Shown piece after piece: positions 26,574 through 35,459 of a stretch of 64,000 nt of DNA. The position numbers and the translations under genes were made by a program. Under the pieces are notes generated by a model that saw only the letters and a list, made by a program, of their open reading frames with translations, was not told the origin of the DNA and did not search any database. The stretch spans positions 1-64,000 of the forward strand of contig NZ_JAAHIH010000008.1 of the NCBI RefSeq assembly GCF_010671925.1, in the 5' to 3' direction. The DNA comes from Moorena sp. SIOASIH (GTDB lineage Bacteria; Cyanobacteriota; Cyanobacteriia; Cyanobacteriales; Coleofasciculaceae). Position 1 is the stretch's first letter; the number at the start of each line of letters is the position of its first letter.

Positions 26574-26647
26574 ATATCATGTCAGGATAATTACCCTTAA
26601 TAAAAATCTCCCTATCTCCCGTTTCTGATACTTTTAACCGCGACATC

Positions 26648-26708
26648 TTAGACATTTAAGACATCTAGTACAACATCACCGACGTGATCGGTAAAGGTGG
26701 TAATTACG
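26648..26708 (-). CDS. tnpB: Predicted 3' exon of the IS607 tnpB
   Basis: If the intron ends at 26709 (...CATCGAC), the split codon GA+C is completed by the first base of this exon. The frame then reads D-VITTFTDHVGDVVLDVLNV followed by TAA at 26648-26650. The intact TnpB C-terminus would therefore be restored by splicing. This is an inference from sequence; no splice product is known. Confidence 0.5.
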
Positions 26709-28870
26709 GTCGATGCCTGGTATTACCCAGGGCACCTCCGCTTCAAAACCGTGCGTGAAAGTTTCCCCTCACACGGCTCCTAAGTATTTTTTTGGCTCCA
26801 GTGTATTTGTTGGTGGCAACTTTGGTGAACTGCCATAAGGTTGTTCTCCTTTTGGTTGCTATGATTACCGTCTATGTGATGGAGATGAATCCGTTCATCA
26901 TTTACGAATCTCAATCCACAATGTCCACAGGAATGGTTTTGTCGTTTCAAAGCTCTGGATGTAGCGTTGTCGTATAATTTGGAGTTTCTTTTGCTCCAGT
27001 AGACTATGTCCCCATCATATGGGGACTTTGTGCCCCTGACATTTACGTGTTGATTTTGTTCATACCCTACAGCTGGAAAACCTTTCTTGCATAGTTCATT
27101 GGCTCTGTACCGGTTCACTTTCTTTTCCTTTCGGAATTTACGATTTGCGGTTTTATTTATAAACCATAAACTATCTCTAGAACTGTTCATATAACAGCTT
27201 TTGTGGTAATTCCTCCATCCACGAACGATTGGCGCTAATCTTTTTGCTTTTTCTTCGGCTCCATAATTCGAGCTGTTTACCACGGTTTTAATCTTCTTTC
27301 GTATATTCCGATGGTTATCCACTGAGGGAATGCATCGGAATTTTCCGTTTTTCTGGACGCGGAAGTTCCACCCCAGGAAGTCAAATCCGTCTGTCGTATT
27401 GGTTATCTTGGTCTTTTCTTCACTGATTTCCATTCCCCGGTCTGCGAGAAAGGTTTTAATTTTCTCTAGGATTTTTTCTGCGTTATCTTTAGGCTTGAGG
27501 ATTACTACCATATCATCAGCGTATCTTATACATCTGTTTCTAGGGTTTATTTCCTCTATTCCATCTAGTGCGATATTGGCTAGAAGTGGGCTGACTACAC
27601 CTCCTTGGGGTGTTCCTTGCTCTGGGAATTCCGGATTGATGCCTGCTTTTAGACATCTGAATATCCCTGTTTTCAGACCCGCAGGTGCTAGCAATCTATC
27701 CATAATTGAGCTGTGGGATATGCGGTCAAAACACTTCTTTATGTCTACTTCTATTATTCTTTTCTTGATGCCTTTTTGTTTTGAATTCAGGTTTAAAAAC
27801 AGTAGTTTTTGTGCGTCTTGGGCACACCTACCTGTTCTGAATCCATAACTATAGGCACTGAACGTTGCTTCGTGGGCAGGTTCGAGAGCGAATTTTGCGA
27901 GACATTGCCATGCTCTATCTCGGATTGTTGGTACTTTCAGCATTCTTGTACCTCCGTTTTTCTTGGCTATGGGGATTTCCCTTAGGCCGAGGTGCGTCCA
28001 GTTTTCCGCACTAGATACTAGCTTTTTAAGTACCTCAAATCTTTCTTTGTAGGTTAGGTGTGATTTCCCGTCTACTCCGGCGGTTCTTTTTCCGGTGTTG
28101 AGCTGAGTCACTTGACGGATGGCCAAAAGTTGGGCAGAACGGGATTTCAATATCAGTTTCTGAAGTGACCGAGCTTTCCTCAGGTCTCCAGCTTGAACTG
28201 CTTTATAAACTCTTCTTTGCAGGCGAAAAAGGTTCCGGCAGAGTTTTTTCCACTTTTGACTTTTCCAGAGGTCACTATATCTATTAGACATGTGTCTACC
28301 CATACTCTGTTAGGATTTGTTTATCTTGATACCCGTAGCCAGTTTCCGGCTACATCTTACCCGACAGTAGGGATTAGGTTTGGCATAACTTACCGAGGAT
28401 TCGACTATTTCCTCAGACCTATTTATGCTGTCGTTTTTACTCGTTCCGTCTATCAGATTGTTTTGACGATTTAGGGCAATCCATTTTGCCTATCCTCTCC
28501 TCGAAAGTTACAGATACCGTGGGAATTGTTCTGTGAGGATTAGAGGATGCATTCTCACATTGTTTTTCAGATTGTGGTAGGGCGATTAGACACTTTTTCA
28601 GGATTTTTGCTACTGTTACCCATGTCGTCTCCCTAAAGCGCGGTAGTGTGGCTAATCTGCTTCACCTCTAATTCCGCCCTGGTGCCAGCTTCACTCTGCG
28701 AGGTTGCCGCCTGCTCGGTGTGGCCAAGATAAGGAGTCACTTGCTTTCTCAAGGGATGGGTTTTCACCATCATCCGAAGGACAGTTAGGATTTTTTGAGG
28801 TCTGACCTCGCGAATCCCCCTAGTCATACCTCTCCTGTTTCAGGAGGTTCCTCCTAGGAACGAGCCGCAC
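26709..28870 (-). mobile_element. Group II intron (bacterial/chloroplast-like) inside tnpB
   Basis: The minus strand starts with GTGCGGCTCGTTCC at 28870 (the GUGYG 5' consensus) and ends in AC at 26709. Domain V is recognisable at about 26740-26778 as GAGCCGTGTGAGGGGAAAC, paired with GTTTCACG-type sequence and ACGGTTTT. It is followed by a domain VI stem, GTGCCCTGGG/TACCAGGCA. The intron ORF occupies 26780-28303. Length is 2162 bp. Both boundaries are consistent with the interrupted tnpB frame. Confidence 0.8.
26780..28303 (-). CDS. ltrA: Group II intron reverse transcriptase/maturase with HNH endonuclease
   Basis: This 507-aa intron-encoded protein promotes splicing and retrohoming. The reverse transcriptase domain has RT motif IIEVDIKKCFDRISH, GTPQGGVVSPLLANI and catalytic RYADDMVVIL (about 270). 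A maturase/X region is marked by IVRGWRNYHKSCYM. The C-terminal HNH domain reads CGHCGLRFVNDERIHLHHID then HQSCH. All catalytic motifs appear intact, so the intron may be mobile. An ATG at 28303 is used; an in-frame ATG four codons later is also possible. Confidence 0.92.
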   Translation of the reverse strand: MGRHMSNRYSDLWKSQKWKKLCRNLFRLQRRVYKAVQAGDLRKARSLQKLILKSRSAQLLAIRQVTQLNTGKRTAGVDGKSHLTYKERFEVLKKLVSSAENWTHLGLREIPIAKKNGGTRMLKVPTIRDRAWQCLAKFALEPAHEATFSAYSYGFRTGRCAQDAQKLLFLNLNSKQKGIKKRIIEVDIKKCFDRISHSSIMDRLLAPAGLKTGIFRCLKAGINPEFPEQGTPQGGVVSPLLANIALDGIEEINPRNRCIRYADDMVVILKPKDNAEKILEKIKTFLADRGMEISEEKTKITNTTDGFDFLGWNFRVQKNGKFRCIPSVDNHRNIRKKIKTVVNSSNYGAEEKAKRLAPIVRGWRNYHKSCYMNSSRDSLWFINKTANRKFRKEKKVNRYRANELCKKGFPAVGYEQNQHVNVRGTKSPYDGDIVYWSKRNSKLYDNATSRALKRQNHSCGHCGLRFVNDERIHLHHIDGNHSNQKENNLMAVHQSCHQQIHWSQKNT

Positions 28871-30060
28871 TCCCACATCGCCTTGAGGAAAATCCCCACG
28901 GCTCCATTGAAATCTCTATGGATTTCATACCCACATTTGGGACATTTAAAATTCTTGGATCCTCCAAGTTTCCTATGGATGTGTCCGCATTTTGTGCAGG
29001 TCTTTGAGGTGTATTCCTCAGTTATTCTCACGAGTTTGGAACCGTACCGGTTACACAAATGCCCTAAAGTCTGCGAGAATTGGTAGAATGCCCAACTCAT
29101 CATCGCGCGAGCAGTTTTACTCCTTAACTTCCTCCTCTTTTTAGCTACCATCTGAGAAGTCTCAAAAGTAGGCAGAACAATAATGTCGTAGTTTCTGGCT
29201 AGATAAGACGCTACTTGTTTATGAATCTCAGAACGCAGGTTTTTTATTTTATTCCTAAGGCGTTCCATGGCTTTCCTGAGTTTGTAACGTAGCCTCTTGA
29301 ATTTCCTCCCTTTGACTTTGTCATGCTTTGACTTTATTTGGTCGAGATGACTACAAAGCTTGGCTATAAAGCTAAAATCACCATTTCCGAACTCTAAAAA
29401 ATCCGAACCATCAAATCCTGTTACGAAAGTGCGGACGCCCGGATCTAAGGCAATAATTTTCTCGGTTATTGTTGGTTCAGTCCTTAGAGGCACAGGGAAG
29501 TGAGCAAACCACCTACCTTTGTTGAAGGTCAATTCAGTAGATCCCTTAGTCAGTACACAATAGTTGTGTCCCTTGAATTCTGGTAATGGTAGATGTTTTG
29601 TAGACGAAACCATCCAGTGGCCATTTTTATAGGCTGTAGGATCGAACTGTAGAGTAGCGGTTTGATCGCGAATACTCCTAAACCTGGCTAGTTTTCTTCC
29701 CCTGTCAGGGTTAAGCTTTCTTTTTTTCCCAATACCAATGTACTGTGGCTGTTTTTTCGTCTCCTTCCAGGCGGTGTAAGCTTCCATTGACGCATTGTCT
29801 AAAAGTTTTGATATACCTAGATCAATGCACCATTGAGGAATTAATCCAGAACTTTTTAAAAAAGTCCTAAATCCGTGCTTCCCTCCCTTCTTGGTAGTCT
29901 TAACATAGCCTTGTTCTCTGTTTAGATAATCAATAGATATGTTGTAGACCTTTCGAGAGGCTGCAACCCACTTCTTCCAGATCTTCTCAAGTTCCTTTAC
30001 TGGATAAACTCGGTAACTCGCTGTCATCAAGGATTCGTTTTTTGTACTTCCATTGTCCAT
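28871..30060 (-). CDS. tnpB: IS607-type TnpB (RNA-guided RuvC nuclease family), 5' exon
   Basis: The start ATG at 30060 overlaps the tnpA 3' end by about 74 bp; an ATG at 30027 is an alternative. Upstream codons in this frame are a shadow of tnpA. The RuvC motifs are visible as ALDPGVRTFVTGFD (Asp), VLPTFETSQ (Glu) and HRDFNGAVG (Asp), with a zinc ribbon CTKCGHIH...CPKCG. The frame is interrupted after LKAMW-(GA) by the intron; without splicing it would run nine more residues, CGSFLGGTS, and stop at 28840. TnpB proteins of this class are guided by an omega-RNA from the transposon end. Confidence 0.8.
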
Positions 30061-30592
30061 AGAGTCGGCAACTAAAGACATGGACGATTGCAAGGATATC
30101 TTCGACCATTTCCTGTTCTGGGCTGAGGTGCGTTTCGTCGAGAACCAGTATCTTTGTCTCAAATTTGCCCCACAGCCATGAGATAAGATCGAACCCAAAG
30201 CGGCAAAGCCGATCTTTGTGGGCAACGACAATAAGCTCGCAAGTGTTGCTGAGAACTCTGTCCAGTAAGGATTGTAGTCCAAATCTTTTGAAGTTGAGTC
30301 CTGACCCGATGTCAAAGATGACTTCACAACCGGGGTAACTAGACTTAAGAAAGCGTACTTGTTGTTCAAGGTCACTCTTTTGAGAGCGGCTTGAAACTCT
30401 GGCATATAAGATGATGTCTGTTTTTGGTTTGGCTGGTCGAATAGAGACAACTGAATCCAAGTCGTATCTTCTTTGACCTCCCGGCGTCTTGATCCCTTTG
30501 ATTTTCCCGGCTTCGAGCCATCTTTCGAGAGTTCTCGTTGAAACTCCAAGTCTTTGAGCAGCGACTCTTGGTGGAACATAGTTGACTGACAT
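29987..30592 (-). CDS. tnpA: IS607-family TnpA: serine recombinase with MerR-type HTH
   Basis: This 201-aa transposase has an N-terminal MerR-like helix-turn-helix (YVPPRVAAQRLGVSTRTLER, GIKTPGGQRRYD). The resolvase catalytic domain follows, with the nucleophile Ser in ILYARVSSRSQKSDLE and the Arg pair in AHKDRLCRFG. This order, HTH before the serine catalytic domain, is diagnostic of IS607. It would insert the element without target duplication. It overlaps tnpB, as usual for the family. Confidence 0.88.
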   Translation of the reverse strand: MSVNYVPPRVAAQRLGVSTRTLERWLEAGKIKGIKTPGGQRRYDLDSVVSIRPAKPKTDIILYARVSSRSQKSDLEQQVRFLKSSYPGCEVIFDIGSGLNFKRFGLQSLLDRVLSNTCELIVVAHKDRLCRFGFDLISWLWGKFETKILVLDETHLSPEQEMVEDILAIVHVFSCRLYGQWKYKKRILDDSELPSLSSKGT

Positions 30593-30602
30593 CGTTCTCC
30601 AA

Positions 30603-30719
30603 AGAGCTACTCTTTAAGTCTAAGGCAAGATGTCGGTTAATGTTACGCTTTGTCAGGAGTTTTATTGATCAGGACTCAACTCCCCATCTCCCCATCTCCG
30701 CACACCTCCCACCCTCCCC
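30603..30719. other. Transposon end and fragment of the MITE-like core
   Basis: Positions 30603-30680 are the likely right end of the IS607 element. Positions 30681-30719 contain CCATCTCCCC units of the host element, ending in the 11-bp word CCACCCTCCCC that also follows the IS4 copy at 32021. Confidence 0.55.
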
Positions 30720-32020
30720 CTTTTAGGTGTATGATTTTAATATTTATGCAGAAGATAGAGAAAATGAGGGAGAAAAACAACCCATAGGTAAAGGCATTTG
30801 TTGAATGACAGATGCCAGAATACGTAAAAAACCTCGTCGAAAACAACTTAAAGACAGAGGTTGTTGAGAGTGGGTCGAAAATTGCAACGGATCGGCGTCG
30901 AGGCCATCGTCGTCAGTTTCAACCGATAAACTACTAGCAGATAAACTAGTGTCAGTTAATCCTCCGACGCCAACCAACCAAATAGTCGCCACAGCAATAG
31001 CGTTACCATTGTCTTTCGGCACGTTTGGGGTCAGTCATTTTGGTGTGATGCCAACCAAAACCACCACGCTTAATGTCTTTGAACAAGCATTCAATCCAGC
31101 TACGCATACTATACCAGTAGATTTGAGCCTGTTGTGGACTCAAATCCGTTAACATTAACCAAGGGTCAGCATAACCGTGATCCCAGCGAGCTAAGAGAGT
31201 GCAATCGACACAGTTGCTTCGGAAACATCTGACTCGACCACTCCAATGCTGACCAACCTCAGTGATTAGCCCAGACAGAGGTAATTTCGATGGGGGTTGG
31301 TCACCCAAAACCTGGGATGGTTGGTAATATCCTTGAGCATTAATCCGCATCAAAGGATGCCAGCCATTAGCCACAATCCCTTGATAAAACCATTTAGCAT
31401 ACAACCCTCGGTCTGTGGTGACTATCACAAACCAATCATCCGGGATCCCCTGTTTGACCTGATTTAACAGCTGATGCCAGTAAGGTTGCCAACTCCCTTT
31501 TTCGGTTGCACCCACAATTTTCCAAGCTACAGGTATTCCACAGCCACGGTAGACCACACTAATTACCAAGACTGTAAAACGCTTACCCAATGTGGATGCA
31601 TCTGCAGCCAGCACCAGGCTTTTTTGATCGGATGACCACCAACTTAATATCCACAACAATAAGAAGGCAAAGCTTTCACTGACTTCTATTTCTTGTCGCT
31701 TTCTGCCATATTTGTGACTTTTTTCCTTGTACCATTGCCTTAACTGCTCTCTGACATTGTTTTCTGATCGATGTTGGATTTCTGCTAAAAATACGGCTAC
31801 TGTTGATAATCCACAACTTTGAGTGATGGCAATACCAAAAAAGCGACCCATTGCTAATCCCACTGCCTGAGATTTGCTCAGATGAGGCATCTTCCTCATC
31901 ACTACTCTGAACCATTCTTGATACCCTTTCGGAATCTGTGTGATCATCGATGACAGTCCAATGGTGTACTAAGGTTTTTAGTTCTTTTTTCCTCTTTTGT
32001 TAAAATCATACACCTGAAAG
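30720..32020 (-). mobile_element. IS4-family insertion sequence, about 1.3 kb
   Basis: The terminal inverted repeats are 30720-30740 and 32000-32020, identical over 20 of 21 positions (CTTTYAGGTG...ATTTTAA). An 11-bp direct repeat, CCACCCTCCCC, flanks both sides (30709-30719 and 32021-32031). This agrees with the IS4 family's 10-13 bp duplications, although the low-complexity flank makes a chance match possible. Confidence 0.85.
30744..31947 (-). pseudogene. IS4-family DDE transposase, split by a +1 frameshift
   Basis: The first frame (31003-31947, 314 aa) holds the catalytic residues: Asp in LAADASTLG, Asp in VTTDRGLYA, and the IS4 Y-R-E-K motif in YSMRSWIECLFKDIK. It stops at ERQW-TAA (31003). 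Skipping one T there joins the frame ending at 30744, giving ERQWNAIAVATIWLVGVGG, the expected continuation of IS4 transposases. The full product would be about 400 aa. The cause may be mutation, programmed frameshifting or an assembly error. Confidence 0.82.
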
Positions 32021-32071
32021 CCACCCTCCCCACCCTCTCTTTAATTATGGGTATTCAACCAGACTTGATAT

Positions 32072-32729
32072 GAGGGGGAACCTCAGCGTGTGATTCTCTT
32101 AATGGAAGAGATTAATTGATAAATTGGTTTTGAGGGGGAATGTCAGGGAATAGGGACTCAAAGCAGGGAGCTGATGGGGTGAGAACAAGGCATTAAAGGA
32201 GAAAGGGTGTGGGTTGACCGGGTGTGGGGTGTGGGGACAATAGAAGCGATGCAGCGCGGTCTTGGGGAGGCAGCGCGGTCTTGGGGAGGCAGCGCGGTCT
32301 TGGGGGTCTCCCCCATGAGCGACTGCCGTGGTTTCCCCCATGAGCGACTGCCGTGGTTTCCACGGGGCAAACAGCGGTGCGGACGCAGGTTCCGCACACA
32401 GACCCATGCGCCACTCGCTATTGCCGTGGTTTCCCCCACTCGCGCTTTGCATCAAGACAGCTAATTTGGAGTTACCCCAGCAAAAACCAACATCCCCAAC
32501 CTGATTCAACCTTCCCTTCTTAATGCCGTCGCTGATGGGGTTTCCCCCACTCGCTATTGCATCAAGACATAGAGGGATTTTGGGTAATGAAAAAAACGGT
32601 AATCATTTTTTCCAATTCCTACACGAAACCCTATAGCGTTGATCAGAGTTATGAGACACAGTCAATTTTATTAACCCTACTCCCTACTCCCTACTCTGGT
32701 GTGATTCTCTCAATGGAAGAGGTAAATTG
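32072..32729. repeat. Composite dispersed repeat (GATGCAGCGCGG element) upstream of the GGDEF gene
   Basis: Positions 32246-32460 hold the longest copy of a dispersed element. It contains three GGCAGCGCGGTCTTGGGG units, two CCCCCATGAGCGACTGCCGT units, a palindromic ACAGCGGTGCGGACGCAGG segment, and an end GCATCAAGACA. A short second copy lies at 32526-32570. Short frames on both strands are repeat translations. CCCTACT units occur at 32678-32696. No gene is seen. Confidence 0.8.
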
Positions 32730-34634
32730 ATGGACAATCAATCAATACAGCAAAAGATTCATAAGATCCAAACCGGCTTACAGCTGGTGTTGAAGAATTC
32801 TAATGACATACTTTTACAACCTAAGCTGATTTCAATGTTTCTAGAGGAAATTGGCATCGCCCTAGAAGAGTTGGAGGTACACCAGCAGGAATTACTTGCC
32901 AGTCGTTGCCAAGTGGAATTGGAGCGCCAACGCTACCAGACTTTGTTCAATTCAGCCCCGGATGCCTACCTAGTGACCAATACCAAAGGTGTGATTCAAA
33001 AGGCTAACCTAGCGGCAGCAAACCTGTTGAACGTGAACCGCACCTTTCCGGTGGGCAAACCCATAATCGTGTTTGTGGCTCAAGAAGACAGGAGTTGGGT
33101 TACCACTCAACTGAATCAACTGACAGCATTTCCTTTAAGGGATTGGGAAGTGCGTCTGCAACCACGGCAGTGTGAGCCTTTGACTGGGTCAATCGCTATC
33201 TGTACTATACCTGATTCCGAAGGCAAAGGGGTAGAGCTGCTCTGGACAATCAGGGACATTAGCGGACGCAAAAAAGCTGAAGCTGCCCTGGAAGCTCAGT
33301 TAAATGTGGATGGGCTGACCCAAGTGTATAACCGCCGTCACTTCGATCAGGTATTTGACAAAGAATGGCAACGCTCAAGGCGAGACCAGTTGCCTTTGGC
33401 TATAATTTTAATTGATGTGGATAGCTTCAAACGCTACAACGATTCTTATGGTCACCAAAAGGGTGATCAATGTCTTCAACAAATTGCCCAAGCTATCCGT
33501 GATGTGCTCAAACGTCCAGCTGATTTAGTCGCCCGCTACGGTGGTGATGAATTTGCCGTAGTTTTGCCCAATACTGATGCCTCTGGGGCTACAGAGGTTG
33601 CCCACTTGATTCAAAAGGCGGTGCAAGGTCTCAACATTATTAATAATAGTAATAATTACAGTAATAATTACAGTTCCCCGATCAGCGAGCAGCTCACCCT
33701 GAGTTTAGGAATCGCCAGCGAGATTCCTAAACTGGATCAAAAACCAGGAATGTTAATCGCTAGGGCTGATAGTGCTCTGTATCAAGTCAAAGCCACAGGT
33801 GGCGATGGCTACGCAGTATGTACCAACCAAGGCCAGGGCGATAGGTTGGGTTTGGGAAAGTTAGAGGAAGAATTAGAAGAGGAATTGTATAGGGCAGTAG
33901 GGCAGCATGAGTTTATACTAAACTATCAGCCAATTATGTCCCTAGAGACCAGGCAAATCCTGGGGTTTGAGGTGTTGGTGCGTTGGCAGCACCCCAAGCA
34001 GGGACTGATCAGGCCATCCCAGTTTCTATCGATTGCTGAGCAAACCGGACTGATTCTTCCCCTGGGGGAGTGGGTTTTGAGTACTGCTTGTTGGCAGTTG
34101 CATGAATGGCAGCATCTGCGGAATACTATACCATTGTTCATCAGTGTCAACCTTTCTGCACAACAACTGTGCCATCCCACTTTCCTGCCTCAGCTTCAAC
34201 AAATTTTGCAGGAGACTGGTATATCTGGGAGTAATTTAATATTAGAAATTACCGAAAATTCTCTACTAGCTGCAAAAGCCGACGGAGGTATAGACTTAAA
34301 CCAACTCCAAGCTGAGGGGATTCAATTAGCCCTAGATGATTTTGGCAGTAGCTACTCTTGTCTGGCTCATTTAACGAATCTGCCGATAAACATCTTTAAA
34401 ATTGACCCTTTTTTTATCAAAACGATGGAGTCTGACCCCAAAAATGCAGCTATTGTTAAAACTATCATATTTCTAGCTCACCAGCTCGGGATAACAGTGA
34501 CAGGGAAAGCCATCGAAACTCCTGAACAAATGGCAAGCTTGCAAAAGTTAACTTGTGATTATGGGCAAGGTTTTTTTTTGTCGGAGCCAATGGACGCTAA
34601 AGGGGCTTCTAGTCTAATCCAAGTAGGGAATTAG
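32730..34634 (+). CDS. PAS-GGDEF-EAL cyclic-di-GMP protein
   Basis: This 634-aa protein has an N-terminal helical region, a PAS domain (about 70-180), a GGDEF domain with intact RYGGDEFAVVLP (about 270) and an EAL domain. The GGDEF motif predicts diguanylate cyclase activity. In the EAL part the signature is GFEVLVRW, with NLSAQQL, EITENSL and LALDDFGSSYSCL present, but the usual AEGVET loop reads TGKAIET, losing the first Glu. Phosphodiesterase activity is therefore doubtful. The start is the ATG at 32730 with GAAGAGG upstream; a TTG precedes it directly. The C-terminus runs into a GGGAATC repeat. Confidence 0.88.
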   Translation: MDNQSIQQKIHKIQTGLQLVLKNSNDILLQPKLISMFLEEIGIALEELEVHQQELLASRCQVELERQRYQTLFNSAPDAYLVTNTKGVIQKANLAAANLLNVNRTFPVGKPIIVFVAQEDRSWVTTQLNQLTAFPLRDWEVRLQPRQCEPLTGSIAICTIPDSEGKGVELLWTIRDISGRKKAEAALEAQLNVDGLTQVYNRRHFDQVFDKEWQRSRRDQLPLAIILIDVDSFKRYNDSYGHQKGDQCLQQIAQAIRDVLKRPADLVARYGGDEFAVVLPNTDASGATEVAHLIQKAVQGLNIINNSNNYSNNYSSPISEQLTLSLGIASEIPKLDQKPGMLIARADSALYQVKATGGDGYAVCTNQGQGDRLGLGKLEEELEEELYRAVGQHEFILNYQPIMSLETRQILGFEVLVRWQHPKQGLIRPSQFLSIAEQTGLILPLGEWVLSTACWQLHEWQHLRNTIPLFISVNLSAQQLCHPTFLPQLQQILQETGISGSNLILEITENSLLAAKADGGIDLNQLQAEGIQLALDDFGSSYSCLAHLTNLPINIFKIDPFFIKTMESDPKNAAIVKTIIFLAHQLGITVTGKAIETPEQMASLQKLTCDYGQGFFLSEPMDAKGASSLIQVGN

Positions 34635-35041
34635 GGAATCGGGAATGCGCGAATTTAGAATTTAGAATTTAGAATTTAGAATTTAGAATTTAGAATTTAG
34701 AATTTAGAATTTAGAATTTAGAATTTAGAATTTAGAATTTAGAATTTAGAATTTAGAATTTAGAATCGGGAATCGGGAATCGGGAATCGGGAATCGGGAA
34801 TCGGGAATCGGGAACAGGGAATGGGTGCATCTCATATTTGTAAAAAAAAGGGGAGTGTGGGAATTTTATTGGAATTTTTGCCTAATGGCAAAAGCGATGC
34901 AGCGCGGTCTTGGGGAGGCAGTGCGGTCTTGGGGGTTGCCACGGGGCAAACAGCGGTGCGGACGCAGGTTCCGCACACAGACCCATGCGCCATGAGCAAC
35001 TGCCGTGGTTTCCCCCACTCGCGCTTTGCATCAAGACAGTG
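34635..35041. repeat. TTTAGAA and GGGAATC arrays plus a copy of the GATGCAGCGCGG element
   Basis: Positions 34651-34766 contain about 16 copies of TTTAGAA, followed by about seven GGGAATC copies to 34820. Positions 34890-35041 are another copy of the dispersed element, from GCGATGCAGCGCGGTCTT to GCATCAAGACA. No gene is seen. Confidence 0.88.
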
Positions 35042-35459
35042 AGATGCACCCACAGGGAATCGGAAAAAAAACCTGTGTACATCATAACTATGATAACCCC
35101 TATCAAACACTACTAAATATAGCATTTAAAAATAGATAATAAATCCCAATGTTTATAATTTAGCATAACATAAAAAAATACTGGTATATATTTTATGCTG
35201 CTATTAATTTACCTAACATAATTTTAGTTTTAATGAAAAATAAAATTATAGTATTTATAGGTATAATAAATAAATTGTGATAATTTTTGATGCCATATTC
35301 CCTGCTCCCTGTTCCCTATTCCCAGTTCCCTGTTCCCTTTTTAGATCAATCCTAGTTTCACATATCATGTGAAAACGCTATAGTTTTAAAACTGCTGTAA
35401 GTGTGGGACGATAAAATAAGAACCTAGAGAAATGTTATATTCCCCCTGAGGCATAATAA
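35042..35459. other. Gene-free AT-rich region upstream of cinA
   Basis: The stretch contains the CCTGTGTACATCATAACTATG motif (in part) near 35070, a strongly AT-rich segment at 35110-35285, and CCCTGTT/CCCTGCT heptamers at 35298-35340. The cinA promoter is probably within the last 150 bp, but no -35/-10 is claimed. Confidence 0.55.

Larger units (their letters stand above)
26621..30680 (-). mobile_element. IS607-type transposon (tnpA-tnpB) carrying a group II intron
   Basis: It contains a MerR-HTH serine recombinase (tnpA, 29987-30592) overlapping tnpB. The boundaries are estimated from where the flanking MITE-like sequence stops (ctatctccc near 26620) and resumes (tccccatctcccc near 30681). 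IS607 elements lack long TIRs, so the exact ends are approximate. Confidence 0.6.
26574..32071. mobile_element. MITE-like element split by two nested insertions (host of IS607 and IS4 copies)
   Basis: The left TIR ATATCATGTCAGGATAATTA starts at 26574 and is followed by the family's TTAATAAAAATCTCCC. The matching right TIR, GGGTATTCAACCAGACTTGATAT in parts, ends at 32071. Between them the CCATCTCCCC core reappears at 30680-30719 and 32021-32045. Removing 26621-30680 and 30720-32020 restores an element like the 118-bp copy at 14678. Confidence 0.6.

Noticed and set aside
26467-26580. A fragment reading VKRTRRISLQAFSLGGF followed by a hydrophobic stretch
   Set aside because: It is only about 35 codons, with no start codon or ribosome-binding site and no family recognised; noted as a possible gene remnant only.
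30061-30579. N-terminal 173 residues of the long frame containing tnpB
   Set aside because: This part overlaps the IS607 recombinase gene in another frame and has no TnpB features; the TnpB start is taken at 30060.
30744-31022. Separate 92-aa gene
   Set aside because: It continues the IS4 transposase after a one-base frameshift (NAIAVATIWLVGVGG) and is included with the split transposase.
32099-32509. Frames on both strands over the GATGCAGCGCGG repeat
   Set aside because: These translate a dispersed non-coding repeat; the same frames recur at 34832-35125 and 62604-62876.
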